Shown here piece by piece: positions 49,800-58,762 of a stretch of DNA of 64,000 bases. The notes below the pieces were generated by a model. That model did no database searches. It worked only from the letters and a program-made list of their open reading frames with translations, and was not told where the DNA came from. Position 1 is the stretch's first letter. Each line of letters opens with the position of its first letter. Source of the stretch: Aggregatilineales bacterium (GTDB lineage Bacteria > Chloroflexota > Anaerolineae > Aggregatilineales > Ch27); the NCBI GenBank assembly GCA_029976025.1, contig JARKNX010000222.1, positions 62,001-126,000 of the forward strand, given 5' to 3'. The position numbers were made by a program, and so were the translations under genes.

Positions 49800-51191
49800 C
49801 TACCCGGCCTCTATCTCATCCTCAGCGTCGGTCCTGCCGCGCAAAAGGCTGAACAACCGCCGGAACATGCTCATCAGAGTATCCTGGTTGAAGCCGGCCA
49901 GGAAGCAAGCGATCCAGAGCAAGAAGGGATAGGCAGACAGCCCGCCGGCCCGCTGCATCGCCTCACCGCCGACGATCGACAACGCAATCGCCCCGAACAG
50001 CAGCGCCGTCAGCAGCCCCATAGCCAGGCCAATCAGGGGACTCGTCAGATACCACGACAGGTGAGTCGGATCAAAATCCAGATCGTGGACCGTATGTTTG
50101 TTCAGAGCGAAATAGGCGCTGAGAATGGCGCCCAGCATGCCAAAGAGGGTGGCGTGATACAGGAACCCGATGGCGGACAGGCCAAGCACATCAGCGGCGA
50201 ACCGGCTGAACAGCGGCTCTAGCGCCATCAAAATCAGCCACAGCAGGGCAGCCAGGGCCAGGTAGATCAGTATCTGCGGTTTGTAACGCCTGATACTCTG
50301 CCGGACCTGATCATCGTGAGCAAGCTGCACCCGGATACGATACAGCATGGCCCGCACATCATCGTAGTGGGCGCGGTCATTTAACAGCAGGGTGCTGGCC
50401 TGCAGCAAGTTGCGCTGGTAAACATCCAGCCGGGCCTGATTCCCCTGCACGCGCTCGGACAATTCGCTCTGCAGCAGCTCAATATCGCCCCACAGACGCT
50501 CCAGCTTGTCATCGGTCACCAGGCGAGTAAGCAACTCCGGGTCCGGCGGAGTCATACGATCGAGATCGGGAGAGAATCCATCCGGCAGAGGTTCGCTGCC
50601 CGGCGGAATCAACCGGGCGGCATCAATTCGGGCATCCTGCGGGCGGATCACAATGCCGGCATCCTCCGGGGCAGCCTCCGGCGGCGCGGGCATCACCCGC
50701 AGCGTCGGCTCGTCTTCCGCGCCTTCAGCAGCAGCCAGCGCGGGCAGCTCTTCTGGCTCAGACGGAATCAGCTCCTGAACAGCGGCGTGCGGCACGTACG
50801 CGTGCGGGTCAATTCGCGGTGATGGGGTCAGCGTCTCAATGCCCGGCAGCGCCTCCAGCCGGAGGGTTGTGTCCGAGTCCCATTCTTCCGGCGCAGGCTC
50901 ATCTTCCAGCAAGGGTGGCTCAATTTCAGAGGCGGAGAGCATCTCCGCTCCGGCAGGGGCCGGGCTGGCCTGCAATTTAGCCGATTCTGGCGCGGCAACC
51001 CAGTCAAGCGCGATCTGATCGGTCACGTGGTTGGGCGGCGCGTCTGCTCCCTGCGGCAGCGCAGCCATCTGGTAAGCCTCCGGCGGCGCCTCGCCGCGCA
51101 GAATCTGCCATCCTCGCCCGCGCAAGGAAGCCCGCGGCCTCGGCGGCGGTGTCTGTGCCTCATTCTGTGGATCGCTCGGCGCCTCACTCAT
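49800..51191 (-). CDS. membrane protein with disordered basic N-terminus, partner of ParA
   Basis: 463 residues. The first ~30 residues are Pro/Arg-rich (PRPRASLRGRGWQILRG), then about 190 residues of acidic, Pro/Ala-rich probably disordered chain. A coiled-coil follows (residues 226-300, LERLWGDIELLQSELSERVQ onward), then four membrane helices to the end (LIYLALAALLWLILMALEPL, YHATLFGMLGAILSAYFAL, SPLIGLAMGLLTALLFGAIAL and FLLWIACFLAGFNQ). No recognised family. Its start overlaps the parA stop by 8 bases, so the two are made together. The basic N-terminus resembles the ATPase-activating peptides of known ParA partners, which is inference. Confidence 0.75.
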   Translation of the reverse strand: MSEAPSDPQNEAQTPPPRPRASLRGRGWQILRGEAPPEAYQMAALPQGADAPPNHVTDQIALDWVAAPESAKLQASPAPAGAEMLSASEIEPPLLEDEPAPEEWDSDTTLRLEALPGIETLTPSPRIDPHAYVPHAAVQELIPSEPEELPALAAAEGAEDEPTLRVMPAPPEAAPEDAGIVIRPQDARIDAARLIPPGSEPLPDGFSPDLDRMTPPDPELLTRLVTDDKLERLWGDIELLQSELSERVQGNQARLDVYQRNLLQASTLLLNDRAHYDDVRAMLYRIRVQLAHDDQVRQSIRRYKPQILIYLALAALLWLILMALEPLFSRFAADVLGLSAIGFLYHATLFGMLGAILSAYFALNKHTVHDLDFDPTHLSWYLTSPLIGLAMGLLTALLFGAIALSIVGGEAMQRAGGLSAYPFLLWIACFLAGFNQDTLMSMFRRLFSLLRGRTDAEDEIEAG

Positions 51192-51945
51192 GGATAATGA
51201 TCTCCTGTGCTAAGGCACGGTACGCCTGGGCCGCCGGATCGCCGGGGGCATACTCAAGGATAGAAACAGCCGCGACCGGCGCCTCGGCCAGCGCCTCACT
51301 ATCCGGAATCACGGTGCGAAAGGTATCCTGTGGAAAAACTGCCCGGATTTCATCCAGGACCTCATTGGCGTGGAGCGATTCTGGCCGGTACATGGTCCCC
51401 AGCAGGCCAGCCAGCTTAAGGCCCGGATTCAGGGTCGCCCGCACATGCCTGACCGTCTCCAGCAGGGTGCGCACCCCGCGCATCGCCAGATACTGGCACT
51501 GCACGGGCACGATCACCTCATCCGCCGCAACCAGCCCGTTGGCTGTCAGCACGCCCAGCCCGGGCGGCGTGTCAATCAGGGTGTAATCAAACGGATTGAG
51601 GCCGCGCGTCAGGGCCTGGCGCAGCCGGGTGACTGCCTCGCGGCTGGTCCCCAGACGGGCTTCCATAGACGCCAGATCAAGGCTGGCCGGGACAACAGCC
51701 AGGGTCCCCCCCACGTGAATCAGCACACGCCCCAGCGATACGCCATCCCCCGTGAGGAAGCTGTAAGACCCCGGGCGATTAACATGGGTGTCAATGCCGA
51801 AAGATGCCGTCAGCCCGGCCTGAGGATCGAGATCAATCAGCAGGACATTCCTGCCCTGCTCCGCCAGTGCTGCACCCAGATTAAGGACGGTGGTCGTCTT
51901 CCCCACCCCGCCCTTCTGATTCGCTATTACCAGTGTTCGGGCCAT
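51184..51945 (-). CDS. parA: ParA/Soj-family ATPase (no ParB alongside)
   Basis: 253 residues. Deviant Walker A KGGVGKTTT (11-19, signature Lys11), Walker A-prime LIDLDPQAG with Asp41, and LIDTPPG with Asp126 define a ParA-type ATPase. ParA proteins dimerise on ATP, bind DNA nonspecifically and position DNA, protein complexes or clusters. No parB, parS-like palindromes or chromosome-segregation genes are nearby. Instead a membrane protein is co-translated. The nearest recognised group is the orphan ParA/McdA-like positioning ATPases. Promoter at 51988-52015. Confidence 0.85.
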   Translation of the reverse strand: MARTLVIANQKGGVGKTTTVLNLGAALAEQGRNVLLIDLDPQAGLTASFGIDTHVNRPGSYSFLTGDGVSLGRVLIHVGGTLAVVPASLDLASMEARLGTSREAVTRLRQALTRGLNPFDYTLIDTPPGLGVLTANGLVAADEVIVPVQCQYLAMRGVRTLLETVRHVRATLNPGLKLAGLLGTMYRPESLHANEVLDEIRAVFPQDTFRTVIPDSEALAEAPVAAVSILEYAPGDPAAQAYRALAQEIIIHE

Positions 51946-51987
51946 AAGGTTTATCCAGACAGAAGCGCGAAACTGACTTCAGGAGGC

Positions 51988-52015
51988 ATTATAGTCTAAA
52001 TCTATCCCCTGCCAA
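51988..52015 (-). promoter_or_regulatory. promoter of the parA operon
   Basis: On the minus strand TTGGCA, 16 bases, then TATAAT. Strong boxes, leader about 36 bases. It lies between the upstream gene's stop (52025) and parA, so the operon has its own promoter. Confidence 0.8.
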
Positions 52016-52024
52016 ATCATCGCC

Positions 52025-52459
52025 CTACCCGGGACCGGCCGGGCGGACCCCGCTACTTTCCGCATCACTCACCGGCGCCACTGACAGGCGACCGTCGAAG
52101 TCTTCCAGCAGCACGCTGCCCGGCGTGAGGTTGAACGCCAGGTAGGCATCCGGCGGCACGGTCACGGTCAGCGCGGCAAAGGAAAGCGCGCCCACCACCG
52201 GCCTGCGCTTGAGCACGATATAGATACCCGCTTCATCGCGGTCCACAACCCACTCCCAGCCAAAAGCCTGCCACAGGTCACATTCGATCTGAACCTGCCG
52301 CGCCATCGTCCGCCGCACTGTGATCCGGCTGTGGCTGGCGCGGACATAGACCGTAACTGCATCGCGCACCTCGTAGGCCATCATATGCCGCTGACGCGTG
52401 ACATCCGGCAGCCCGCGAAGCGTGGAGTATATCTGCCAGGCGAAATCCAGTTTACGCAT
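52025..52459 (-). CDS. conserved-looking protein of unknown function
   Basis: 144 residues with alternating beta-rich patterns (VRDAVTVYVRASHSRITVRR, VDRDEAGIYIVLKRRPVVG, FAALTVTVPPDAYLAFNL, SVLLEDFDGRLSVAP). No signal peptide or membrane helix. I do not recognise a family; a possible relation to bactofilin- or adhesin-like beta repeats is weak. It follows the hydrolase gene by 29 bases on the same strand and probably shares its transcript. Confidence 0.6.
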   Translation of the reverse strand: MRKLDFAWQIYSTLRGLPDVTRQRHMMAYEVRDAVTVYVRASHSRITVRRTMARQVQIECDLWQAFGWEWVVDRDEAGIYIVLKRRPVVGALSFAALTVTVPPDAYLAFNLTPGSVLLEDFDGRLSVAPVSDAESSGVRPAGPG

Positions 52460-52488
52460 CTCCGCGCCTATCCCCCCTCCTGGCCGGC

Positions 52489-53253
52489 TTATCCGAAGTC
52501 AGTGGTACGCAGCCATCCCTGGACAATATCGCGGACAACTTCTGGCTGTTCCAGCATGACCAGATGCCCCCCGCCGTCGATGATCCGCAGTTCAGCGCGC
52601 GGGAGGCCATCCGCCAGCATCTGGCTCAATTCCGGCGGCGTCAATCGATCGCGCGATCCGCCGATTATCAGCGCAGGCGCGGAGATACGACCCAGCTCCG
52701 CCTGTATGTCGTAATGAGCGCAGGCGCGCCAGTCCGCCGCAATCACGGACGGATCGGTCGCCGCCAGCCGCTCCATCGTGAGCTGAAGCGCCGGGGCCGG
52801 TGTCCCTTCCGCCCACATTCTGCCGGCAGCCCATCCCAGCACGAACAGCGGGTCCTCGCCAGACGTCGCGAGATTGATCGGCAGCCGCGCGCCCGTCCCG
52901 ATCAGCAGCAGCCCGGCGGCGCGCTCCGGGTGGCGCAGCGCCATCGTCAGCGCCACCGCTCCGCCCATGCTGTGTCCGCCCAGAATGGCGCGCTCTATTG
53001 AAAGCGCATCCAGAAGCCCGGCCATATCATCGGCGTACGCTTCCACCCGATCCCGGCCCGGAGGCGCGCTACGCCCGTGTCCGGGCAGATCCGGCAGGTA
53101 GAGAGCAGCGCCCCGCAGGCGGCGCAGGTGCGCCGGCCAGTCCAGGTGCGATCCGGCGGCCCCGTGCACCAGCAGCAGGGGCGGACAATGCGAATCCGGG
53201 CCGGCATGGCGGGCCACCCAGATCCGGCCGGAAGGAATAGCGACGTATGGCAC
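52489..53253 (-). CDS. alpha/beta hydrolase
   Basis: 254 residues. LLLVHGAAGSHLDW (oxyanion region), the nucleophile elbow GGHSMGGA with Ser95, Asp202 in IGGSRDRLTPPE and His230 in IDGGGHLVMLE form a complete catalytic triad. The layout resembles esterases and peptidases of the alpha/beta-hydrolase fold. Substrate unknown. GTG start with a GGAGAGG site upstream. Probably leads a two-gene unit with the next small gene. Confidence 0.85.
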   Translation of the reverse strand: MPYVAIPSGRIWVARHAGPDSHCPPLLLVHGAAGSHLDWPAHLRRLRGAALYLPDLPGHGRSAPPGRDRVEAYADDMAGLLDALSIERAILGGHSMGGAVALTMALRHPERAAGLLLIGTGARLPINLATSGEDPLFVLGWAAGRMWAEGTPAPALQLTMERLAATDPSVIAADWRACAHYDIQAELGRISAPALIIGGSRDRLTPPELSQMLADGLPRAELRIIDGGGHLVMLEQPEVVRDIVQGWLRTTDFG

Positions 53254-53292
53254 CGGGGCGCGGCCTCTCCAGACAGATCACAGCGCCCTCAT

Positions 53293-53330
53293 TATAAAGC
53301 AAATCGCCCCGTCCGTCAGACAGGGCGATT
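53293..53330 (-). terminator. intrinsic terminator of the SH3-domain gene
   Basis: On the minus strand AATCGCCC pairs with GGGCGATT around a 13-base loop, followed by TGCTTTAT. It sits 27 bases after the stop. Confidence 0.65.
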
Positions 53331-53356
53331 GGAGAGACGTCAGAGCGGATTGGGCG

Positions 53357-54670
53357 TCAGCCGCCCATCGCGATCGTCACAGGAGCCGAGGTCACATCGC
53401 CCTGCTGCGGGACCACGCATTCGCCGAAGTAAACCCAGCCGCTCGCGCCGTTGCCGCTCACCTGCAGCCAGGCCGCTTCATAGGTGCGCCCGACGACATC
53501 CATCGTCGTCCCGGGCGGGAGGACGCGATCGACAGCGAAGTCCATCCCCGGGCCGGTGCGCATATTCTGGTGACAGGTGATCCCGATCGTGGCGAACGAT
53601 TGTGTCGGGACGGAGATCGGCTGTGGAGCGGGCGCCTGGACCACTTCTTCCACAGTAGGCTGATTCTCGAACACGATCTCAATCGGCGCACTCTGCAGCC
53701 GCGTGCCGCCGGCGTTGATGCAGCGCCCGTTGAAGAGCCATCCGGTCACAGCATCCGAGGTAGTCACCTGCAGCCAGGAGCTGTCATTGCTGCGCCCGAT
53801 CAGGGTCAGGCTGGAGCCGGGCGGCACAATCAGGAGGACCGCCGAATCCATGCTTGGATACTGGCGCAGGTTCTGCGGGCAGCTCACCCCGATAGCGCCA
53901 GCGGCGCTGGCCACAGCGAAGCCGCCCGATCCGGGCACCGGCTGGCCGGGCACTTCGCCCGCCCGTCTGCCAATACCGGGCGAGCTGAAGTACGCCTGTG
54001 CAGTCAGGGCGCCACCTTCATAGAGATCAGCCCGGAGCTGGTCGCCGCCGGTGTAGAAGAGATCGACACGGAAACCGTCCGTCGTCATCGACGTAATCAT
54101 GCCGCCGGGGCCGGGGATGCCGACCGTATTGAGGTCCACAACGCCCAGCGGCTGGCCCGAAAAGGCATAAAACTGGAAGCCGTAGGGCAGCCCGTAGACG
54201 ATGAGATGCGAAGAAGGATCGGTATCATGGCCGCCCCAGACGCGCGGCGGAGCGCCGGGCGGGTCCATCGGCGCATTGTCGGCTACCGTGCTGCTGCTAG
54301 GAGAGACCGGGCAGGTATAGGTCTGATAACCATCCGGAACAGGGGCACCACTCGCGTACCCAATCGTAGTAGGAGCGGTAAATCGACAAGGCCCCGGTGT
54401 CCAGTTGTTGGCTGAGCAGTCAAAACCGGGTGGTATACCAGGTAGGGCAGTACCTGCGACCGTCGGATAGAGCCAACTCTCTCCAAGATTCATGGAAGCG
54501 ACCACCACGGTCGCCCCGCCCGGATCACAGACGCCAGTCGCTGGCGTGAGTGCGTGAGCGACCTGCTGTACCACAGTAGGAACTACAACGACAATCGCTG
54601 CGAACACCAGCAGCCCCACGATAACAAGAATCAGGCGACGCGATTGATAAGTTCGGCTGTTCTCCGACAT
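53357..54670 (-). CDS. exported protein with two SH3-like domains
   Basis: 437 residues. After a signal-anchor helix (RLILVIVGLLVFAAIVVVVP) comes a Cys-containing N-terminal domain of unknown type (about 45-255), then two bacterial SH3 units: LRQYPSMDSAVLLIVPPG to SGWLFNGRC around 285-335, and MRTGPGMDFAVDRVLPPG to SGWVYFGEC around 370-425. Each ends in a Cys and each is preceded by one (VSCPQN, ITCHQN), so disulfide-closed modules are likely. Bacterial SH3 domains bind peptidoglycan peptides or other wall ligands. A GTGAGG ribosome site precedes the ATG. Promoter candidate about 175 bases upstream. Confidence 0.8.
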   Translation of the reverse strand: MSENSRTYQSRRLILVIVGLLVFAAIVVVVPTVVQQVAHALTPATGVCDPGGATVVVASMNLGESWLYPTVAGTALPGIPPGFDCSANNWTPGPCRFTAPTTIGYASGAPVPDGYQTYTCPVSPSSSTVADNAPMDPPGAPPRVWGGHDTDPSSHLIVYGLPYGFQFYAFSGQPLGVVDLNTVGIPGPGGMITSMTTDGFRVDLFYTGGDQLRADLYEGGALTAQAYFSSPGIGRRAGEVPGQPVPGSGGFAVASAAGAIGVSCPQNLRQYPSMDSAVLLIVPPGSSLTLIGRSNDSSWLQVTTSDAVTGWLFNGRCINAGGTRLQSAPIEIVFENQPTVEEVVQAPAPQPISVPTQSFATIGITCHQNMRTGPGMDFAVDRVLPPGTTMDVVGRTYEAAWLQVSGNGASGWVYFGECVVPQQGDVTSAPVTIAMGG

Positions 54671-54845
54671 AGGTCCTCACCCCCGCTGATTGCTTTTTCA
54701 GACCGTCCTCAAAAGTTACCAGGCTGACCGGCATGGTCCAGTCAGACAAAAATCCAGGGAAGTATCCCCGGCCTTGGCGTGTACCACCCTCACTCAGAAA
54801 GGATTGAGAAGCATTGATTCCTTACCGCTTCGCTCAACTATGGAA

Positions 54846-54854
54846 ATTGTATCA
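54846..54854 (-). promoter_or_regulatory. possible extended -10 of the SH3-domain gene
   Basis: TGATACAAT on the minus strand, giving a leader of about 170 bases. The -35 is weak. The rest of the 286-base gap (54671-54956) shows no gene I recognise; a plus-strand -10 box lies at 54884. Confidence 0.4.
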
Positions 54855-54883
54855 TGATTTTAATCGGCGCGCTCACGCCAATT

Positions 54884-54892
54884 TGTTATAAT
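54884..54892 (+). promoter_or_regulatory. orphan extended -10 box, plus strand
   Basis: TGTTATAAT reads toward the minus-strand GT4 gene and has no plus-strand gene after it. It could drive an antisense or small RNA, or be chance in an AT-rich patch. Confidence 0.3.
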
Positions 54893-54956
54893 ACTGTAAA
54901 GTCGGGTAGCTCTTGAGTACCGGGCGGATAAGTTAACTTCCAATCTATCCACTCCC

Positions 54957-56138
54957 TCACCGACGTGCGTAGAGGCGGAGGTAAGCCTCCGCAATCGCGC
55001 CGATCGAATAGTCCGCCTCCGCCCGGGCGCACACAGCCTCTCCCCGGCGCGCCGCCAGATCGGGATGGGCGAGCGCATCAGCGACAGCTTCTGCCAGCGC
55101 GTCGGAATCCCCCACCGGGACCAGCCAGGCGGTATCGTCATCCACCAGGTCGGTCACGCCAGCGATCCGGCTGGCCACGATCGGCAGGCCGGACGCCATC
55201 GCCTCCAGCACCGCCACCGGCAGGCCCTCCTGCTCCGATGGAAACACGAACACGTCTGCCGCCTGATAGTAAGCAGCCATATTCGTCACCGCACCCAGAA
55301 ATGTGACGTGACTGCTCACGCCCAGTGTTTCCACCCGGGTGCGCAGCGCCTCTTCAACGCTGTCCACCTGCAGCGATCCGGAGCCAGCCAGCAGCACATG
55401 GCAATCCGGATGGCGTTCCAGCAGTAGCGGCAGCGCATCGATCAGGACTTCCGGCCGTTTCAGAGCAACCAGGCGTCCGACAAAAAGGAGCAGAGGATGC
55501 TCGGTCGGCAGACTCAACTGCTCAGCTATCTGCCGTTTTTGGTCCGCAGAGACCGGATGAAACAGGCTGAGGTCCACGCCGTTCGGGATGACCATCGTCT
55601 TCGCGCCGAGGCCGAGCGCTTCCGCTTCCGCGCCGATCTGGGCGCTGATCACGCCGATGCCCGCCGCCCGCTGGAGGATGCGATTCCACAGCCACGCCGG
55701 CAGCAGGAAGCGGCGCACCAGCCGGGTGTAGGCAGGCGGGATAATGCCAGATGGATCGCGGCGGGTGAGATTCCCGTATGCCAGCGGGGTAAGGAAGACC
55801 GGCCTGCGCCGCAGCGGACCGATCAGCAGCGCCGCCAGCCCGATCGGGCCGACGCCGTGCACGTGCCACACGTCGTAGCGCCCGCCCTCCATGAGCAAAA
55901 ATGCCATCATGCGAAAGACCATCAGAGCGTTCGCCAGGCGGCTCAACCCTACCGGCGACAGACGGCGGACGGGTACACCCTCTACCACGTCACGAGCGGG
56001 TAAATCGCGGTACAGGCGGCGGGTGATCACCTCCACCTGATGACCAGAGGCGATCAGTGTCTGCGACAGGTGCGACGCCAGTACTTCAGCGCCGCCGATC
56101 ACCGGCAGATAGCGGTCTAACAGCATGCAGATGCGCAT
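54957..56138 (-). CDS. GT4 glycosyltransferase
   Basis: 393 residues. MRICMLLDRYLPVIGGAEVL (glycine-rich acceptor loop), IPNGVDLSLFHPV, LLFVGRLVALKRPEVLIDAL and PSEQEGLPVAVLEAMASG are GT4 hallmarks with the E-x7-E donor pair. Likely adds a sugar to a surface polysaccharide. ATG at 56138 chosen, 8 bases after GAGG, over the GTG at 56147. It follows the flippase gene by 21 bases; together they look like the last two genes of an exopolysaccharide assembly unit. Confidence 0.88.
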   Translation of the reverse strand: MRICMLLDRYLPVIGGAEVLASHLSQTLIASGHQVEVITRRLYRDLPARDVVEGVPVRRLSPVGLSRLANALMVFRMMAFLLMEGGRYDVWHVHGVGPIGLAALLIGPLRRRPVFLTPLAYGNLTRRDPSGIIPPAYTRLVRRFLLPAWLWNRILQRAAGIGVISAQIGAEAEALGLGAKTMVIPNGVDLSLFHPVSADQKRQIAEQLSLPTEHPLLLFVGRLVALKRPEVLIDALPLLLERHPDCHVLLAGSGSLQVDSVEEALRTRVETLGVSSHVTFLGAVTNMAAYYQAADVFVFPSEQEGLPVAVLEAMASGLPIVASRIAGVTDLVDDDTAWLVPVGDSDALAEAVADALAHPDLAARRGEAVCARAEADYSIGAIAEAYLRLYARR

Positions 56139-56159
56139 TTCCGTCACCTCGACAGCCCT

Positions 56160-57506
56160 TCAAGAATAGACCTGATGCGCGCGCGTTTGGTGTACGCGCA
56201 TAACCCAGATAACGATGCCCAATGCTGCCGCCACGTATAAGATGAAACAAACTGCTATCACGACTGCCGCCCCCAGCGCCCCCTGCTCCGGCGCCAGCCC
56301 GAACATACCTGCGGCGGTCAACACCAGCAGCCCAAAGTCGAGGATGATTTCCCACCCCACAGCGTTCAGGCTGACTAGAGCCGGGCGAGTCCAGGAGAAG
56401 GTCCCTATGACGGCGAAAGCCGCCGAGATAAGACTGGCGATCGGCCACACACCGGCATAATCTTCGCCCAGAAAGGGGACAATGACAACTGGCCCCAGCA
56501 GGATCAGGAAGATCGTGAACGGCCAGATAACGACAGCCAGCAACGCGGTGGACTGCTTGATGAACCGGATAAACGCGGCGAACGTATCCATCTCATACAG
56601 CTTCATGATCTTGGGCTGAATGGTGATCGAGAGCGGCTCAACCAGGCGCAGGACAAGCTGGGCCACGTCCATCCCGCTGCGGAACAGGCCCACCTGACCC
56701 GGCGTCGTAAGCAGCGCCAGCAACGGGATGATGATCTCCTGTTGCAAGCCCTTGAGCGAGCCGCTGGTCCACAGGCTGGCCATCAGGCGAAAAATGCTCC
56801 CGGGCCGGTGTGGTAAAGCCAGGCGAAAAAGGGTGACGCCCGGATTCTGACGCCGCCACAGCAGCGCTACCAGCACAAAGAGCATGGCCGCATTCACGAC
56901 TTCGCCGACAATAGCGCCGGCCACTACGCCGGGCAGCCCCAGGCCGAGCAGGGCCGCGCCGGTCATCAGGACCAGGCGCAGCACCGAGTAGATCACCGAC
57001 TTGGCCGCCAGCCAGTCGAAGCGATCGTATAACCGGAGCAGCGAAGTCGGGACACCCATGGAAAACAGGCGAAAAGGGATGATGAGGGCGTAAAGCTGGA
57101 CCAGCCAGGTCAGTTCCGGAATTCTGAGCAGGCCCGCCGCCACCACAGGCGCCAGCAGCAGCAGCAGGATGAGGCCCAACATGCCGAAGGCGACATCAAC
57201 GCCCATCAGCAGGCTGGAGACGCGGGCGGCCTCATCCATATCGCGGTCGGCCATGCAGCGTGAAATCAGCTTGTTGGCGGCTTCCCAGGAGCGAAAATCC
57301 ATCAGGAGTAGCATCAGGGCGGCGCTGCTCAGGACGGCGGCGAGCAGGCCATATTCCACCGGTCCCAGTATCCGCGCGGTCGAGATCTGCTGAGCAAAGG
57401 TCAGCCCGATGCTGATCACCCCGGCAACGTAGAGGATGCTCGAATCGCGCAGCAGGCCAACAAGGTGGCGGTCGCTGCTGATCCGGCTTCTGAATTCCTT
57501 CAACAT
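56160..57506 (-). CDS. Wzx-like oligosaccharide flippase (MATE/MOP superfamily)
   Basis: 448 residues with 12 or so membrane helices. The pattern DSSILYVAGVISIGLTFAQQ, ARILGPVEYGLLAA and later SLKGLQQEIIIPLLAL is that of polysaccharide biosynthesis proteins of the MOP superfamily that flip lipid-linked oligosaccharide across the membrane. It lies between two GT4 genes on the same strand. The start has no good ribosome site; TACAAT at 57553-57558 (minus) might be a -10. Confidence 0.8.
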   Translation of the reverse strand: MLKEFRSRISSDRHLVGLLRDSSILYVAGVISIGLTFAQQISTARILGPVEYGLLAAVLSSAALMLLLMDFRSWEAANKLISRCMADRDMDEAARVSSLLMGVDVAFGMLGLILLLLLAPVVAAGLLRIPELTWLVQLYALIIPFRLFSMGVPTSLLRLYDRFDWLAAKSVIYSVLRLVLMTGAALLGLGLPGVVAGAIVGEVVNAAMLFVLVALLWRRQNPGVTLFRLALPHRPGSIFRLMASLWTSGSLKGLQQEIIIPLLALLTTPGQVGLFRSGMDVAQLVLRLVEPLSITIQPKIMKLYEMDTFAAFIRFIKQSTALLAVVIWPFTIFLILLGPVVIVPFLGEDYAGVWPIASLISAAFAVIGTFSWTRPALVSLNAVGWEIILDFGLLVLTAAGMFGLAPEQGALGAAVVIAVCFILYVAAALGIVIWVMRVHQTRAHQVYS

Positions 57507-57595
57507 CCGGTCACACGCCGTTTATCCATGAAGTGAGTGAAAGTAGAGGACATTGTACAGCAAAGACGTAGAATAAACGAAAACGCAATGCTGTG

Positions 57596-58762
57596 TCAGC
57601 GCAGTTCCGCATAGAGCCGGCTCATCGCGCTGGCTGCCGCCTCCCAGGTGAAGCGCTCCGCCACCAGCGCCCGCCCGGCCTCACCCATCCGCCGCCGCCG
57701 GGCATTATCAGCCAGGAGCGGGGCCAGCGCGGAAGCGATACCCTCCCCATTGAGCGACTCCAGAATCAGCCCCGCCCCGCTCTCAGCCGCCTCCGGGAGG
57801 TGGCATTCCCGGCTGAGGGCGACCGGCAGTCCGGCGGCCATCGCCTCCAGCGCGACAACGGGCAGCCCCTCCCCCACCGCCGGGAGCGTCAGCACATCGG
57901 CATCAGCCAGGGCCGCCAGTCTGGCCTGGCCGGTGAGCAGGCCGGTAAAAGCCACGCGATCGCTCGCCGCGAGTCGTTCCGCCTGTTGGCGCAGCGCGGC
58001 CATCTGCCCTTCATCCGGCCCGACAACGGCCAGCCACACGCCGGGCAGGTGAGGCAGCGCGTCCAGCAGATGGTGAGCGCCCTTGCGCCGGTGCAGCCGG
58101 CCCAGGAACAGAATCAAGGGAGCGTCCGGCGGGATATGCCACTGCGCGCGAAACTGACCGCGCGGCGGCAGGTCAGCGAATTCCTCCACATTCACGCCGT
58201 TAGGGACGACGCCCAGGGTCGAAGGCGGCGGTACATGCAACCGGCTCCACAGCGCCGCCGCCTCCGCCGCTTCGTCCGCCGTCAGGGCGGCTACGGCCCG
58301 CATCTGCCGCGCCGTCCGCGCCCCCAGGAGGGCATCCCACCCTCGCTTGATCGCGCCGCGGCCGGTCCTGTGAGTCAGCGTGCCGTGCGGGCTGAGCACG
58401 GCGGGTATGCCCATCTCACGGGCGAGCGGCAGCGCGATCAGGTTTTCAACGGTGCGGAATTCGTGCAAATGGAGGATATCCGCGCCGGGCAGGGCCTCAT
58501 TCAGCATACGGCGCATGCCAGCCGGAGTCGATAGATTAAACCGGCGCAGAGCCGGAAGGCGGTTCCTGCATCGCCGTACCTGAACCCCTTCCATCGCTTC
58601 TGATTCGGGGAGACGCGCGCCGCCATCGCCGGCGTCGGTCGTCACAACAATCACTGTATGGCCCTGCTTCGCGAGCGCCACTGTCAGGCCGTAAGCCGCC
58701 CGGACTACCCCGCCAAACCCCCAGGCCGGCGCGTAGTACGGCAGCACATGGACAAGCCTCAT
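57596..58762 (-). CDS. GT4 glycosyltransferase
   Basis: 388 residues. VHVLPYYAPAWGFGGVVRAA, VVPNGVNVEEFADLP, LILFLGRLHRRKGAHHLLDA and LPAVGEGLPVVALEAMAAG are typical GT4 motifs including the E-x7-E pair. Resembles mannosyl/galactosyl transferases of O-antigen-like clusters. The ATG at 58762 overlaps the stop of the TPR/zinc-ribbon gene (ATGA), so it belongs to the mutY operon. Donor unknown. Confidence 0.88.
   Translation of the reverse strand: MRLVHVLPYYAPAWGFGGVVRAAYGLTVALAKQGHTVIVVTTDAGDGGARLPESEAMEGVQVRRCRNRLPALRRFNLSTPAGMRRMLNEALPGADILHLHEFRTVENLIALPLAREMGIPAVLSPHGTLTHRTGRGAIKRGWDALLGARTARQMRAVAALTADEAAEAAALWSRLHVPPPSTLGVVPNGVNVEEFADLPPRGQFRAQWHIPPDAPLILFLGRLHRRKGAHHLLDALPHLPGVWLAVVGPDEGQMAALRQQAERLAASDRVAFTGLLTGQARLAALADADVLTLPAVGEGLPVVALEAMAAGLPVALSRECHLPEAAESGAGLILESLNGEGIASALAPLLADNARRRRMGEAGRALVAERFTWEAAASAMSRLYAELR

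Noticed and set aside
57553-57558. TACAAT before the flippase gene as a promoter
   Set aside because: The TG directly adjoins the box rather than being one base apart, and no -35 is visible; kept only as a note.
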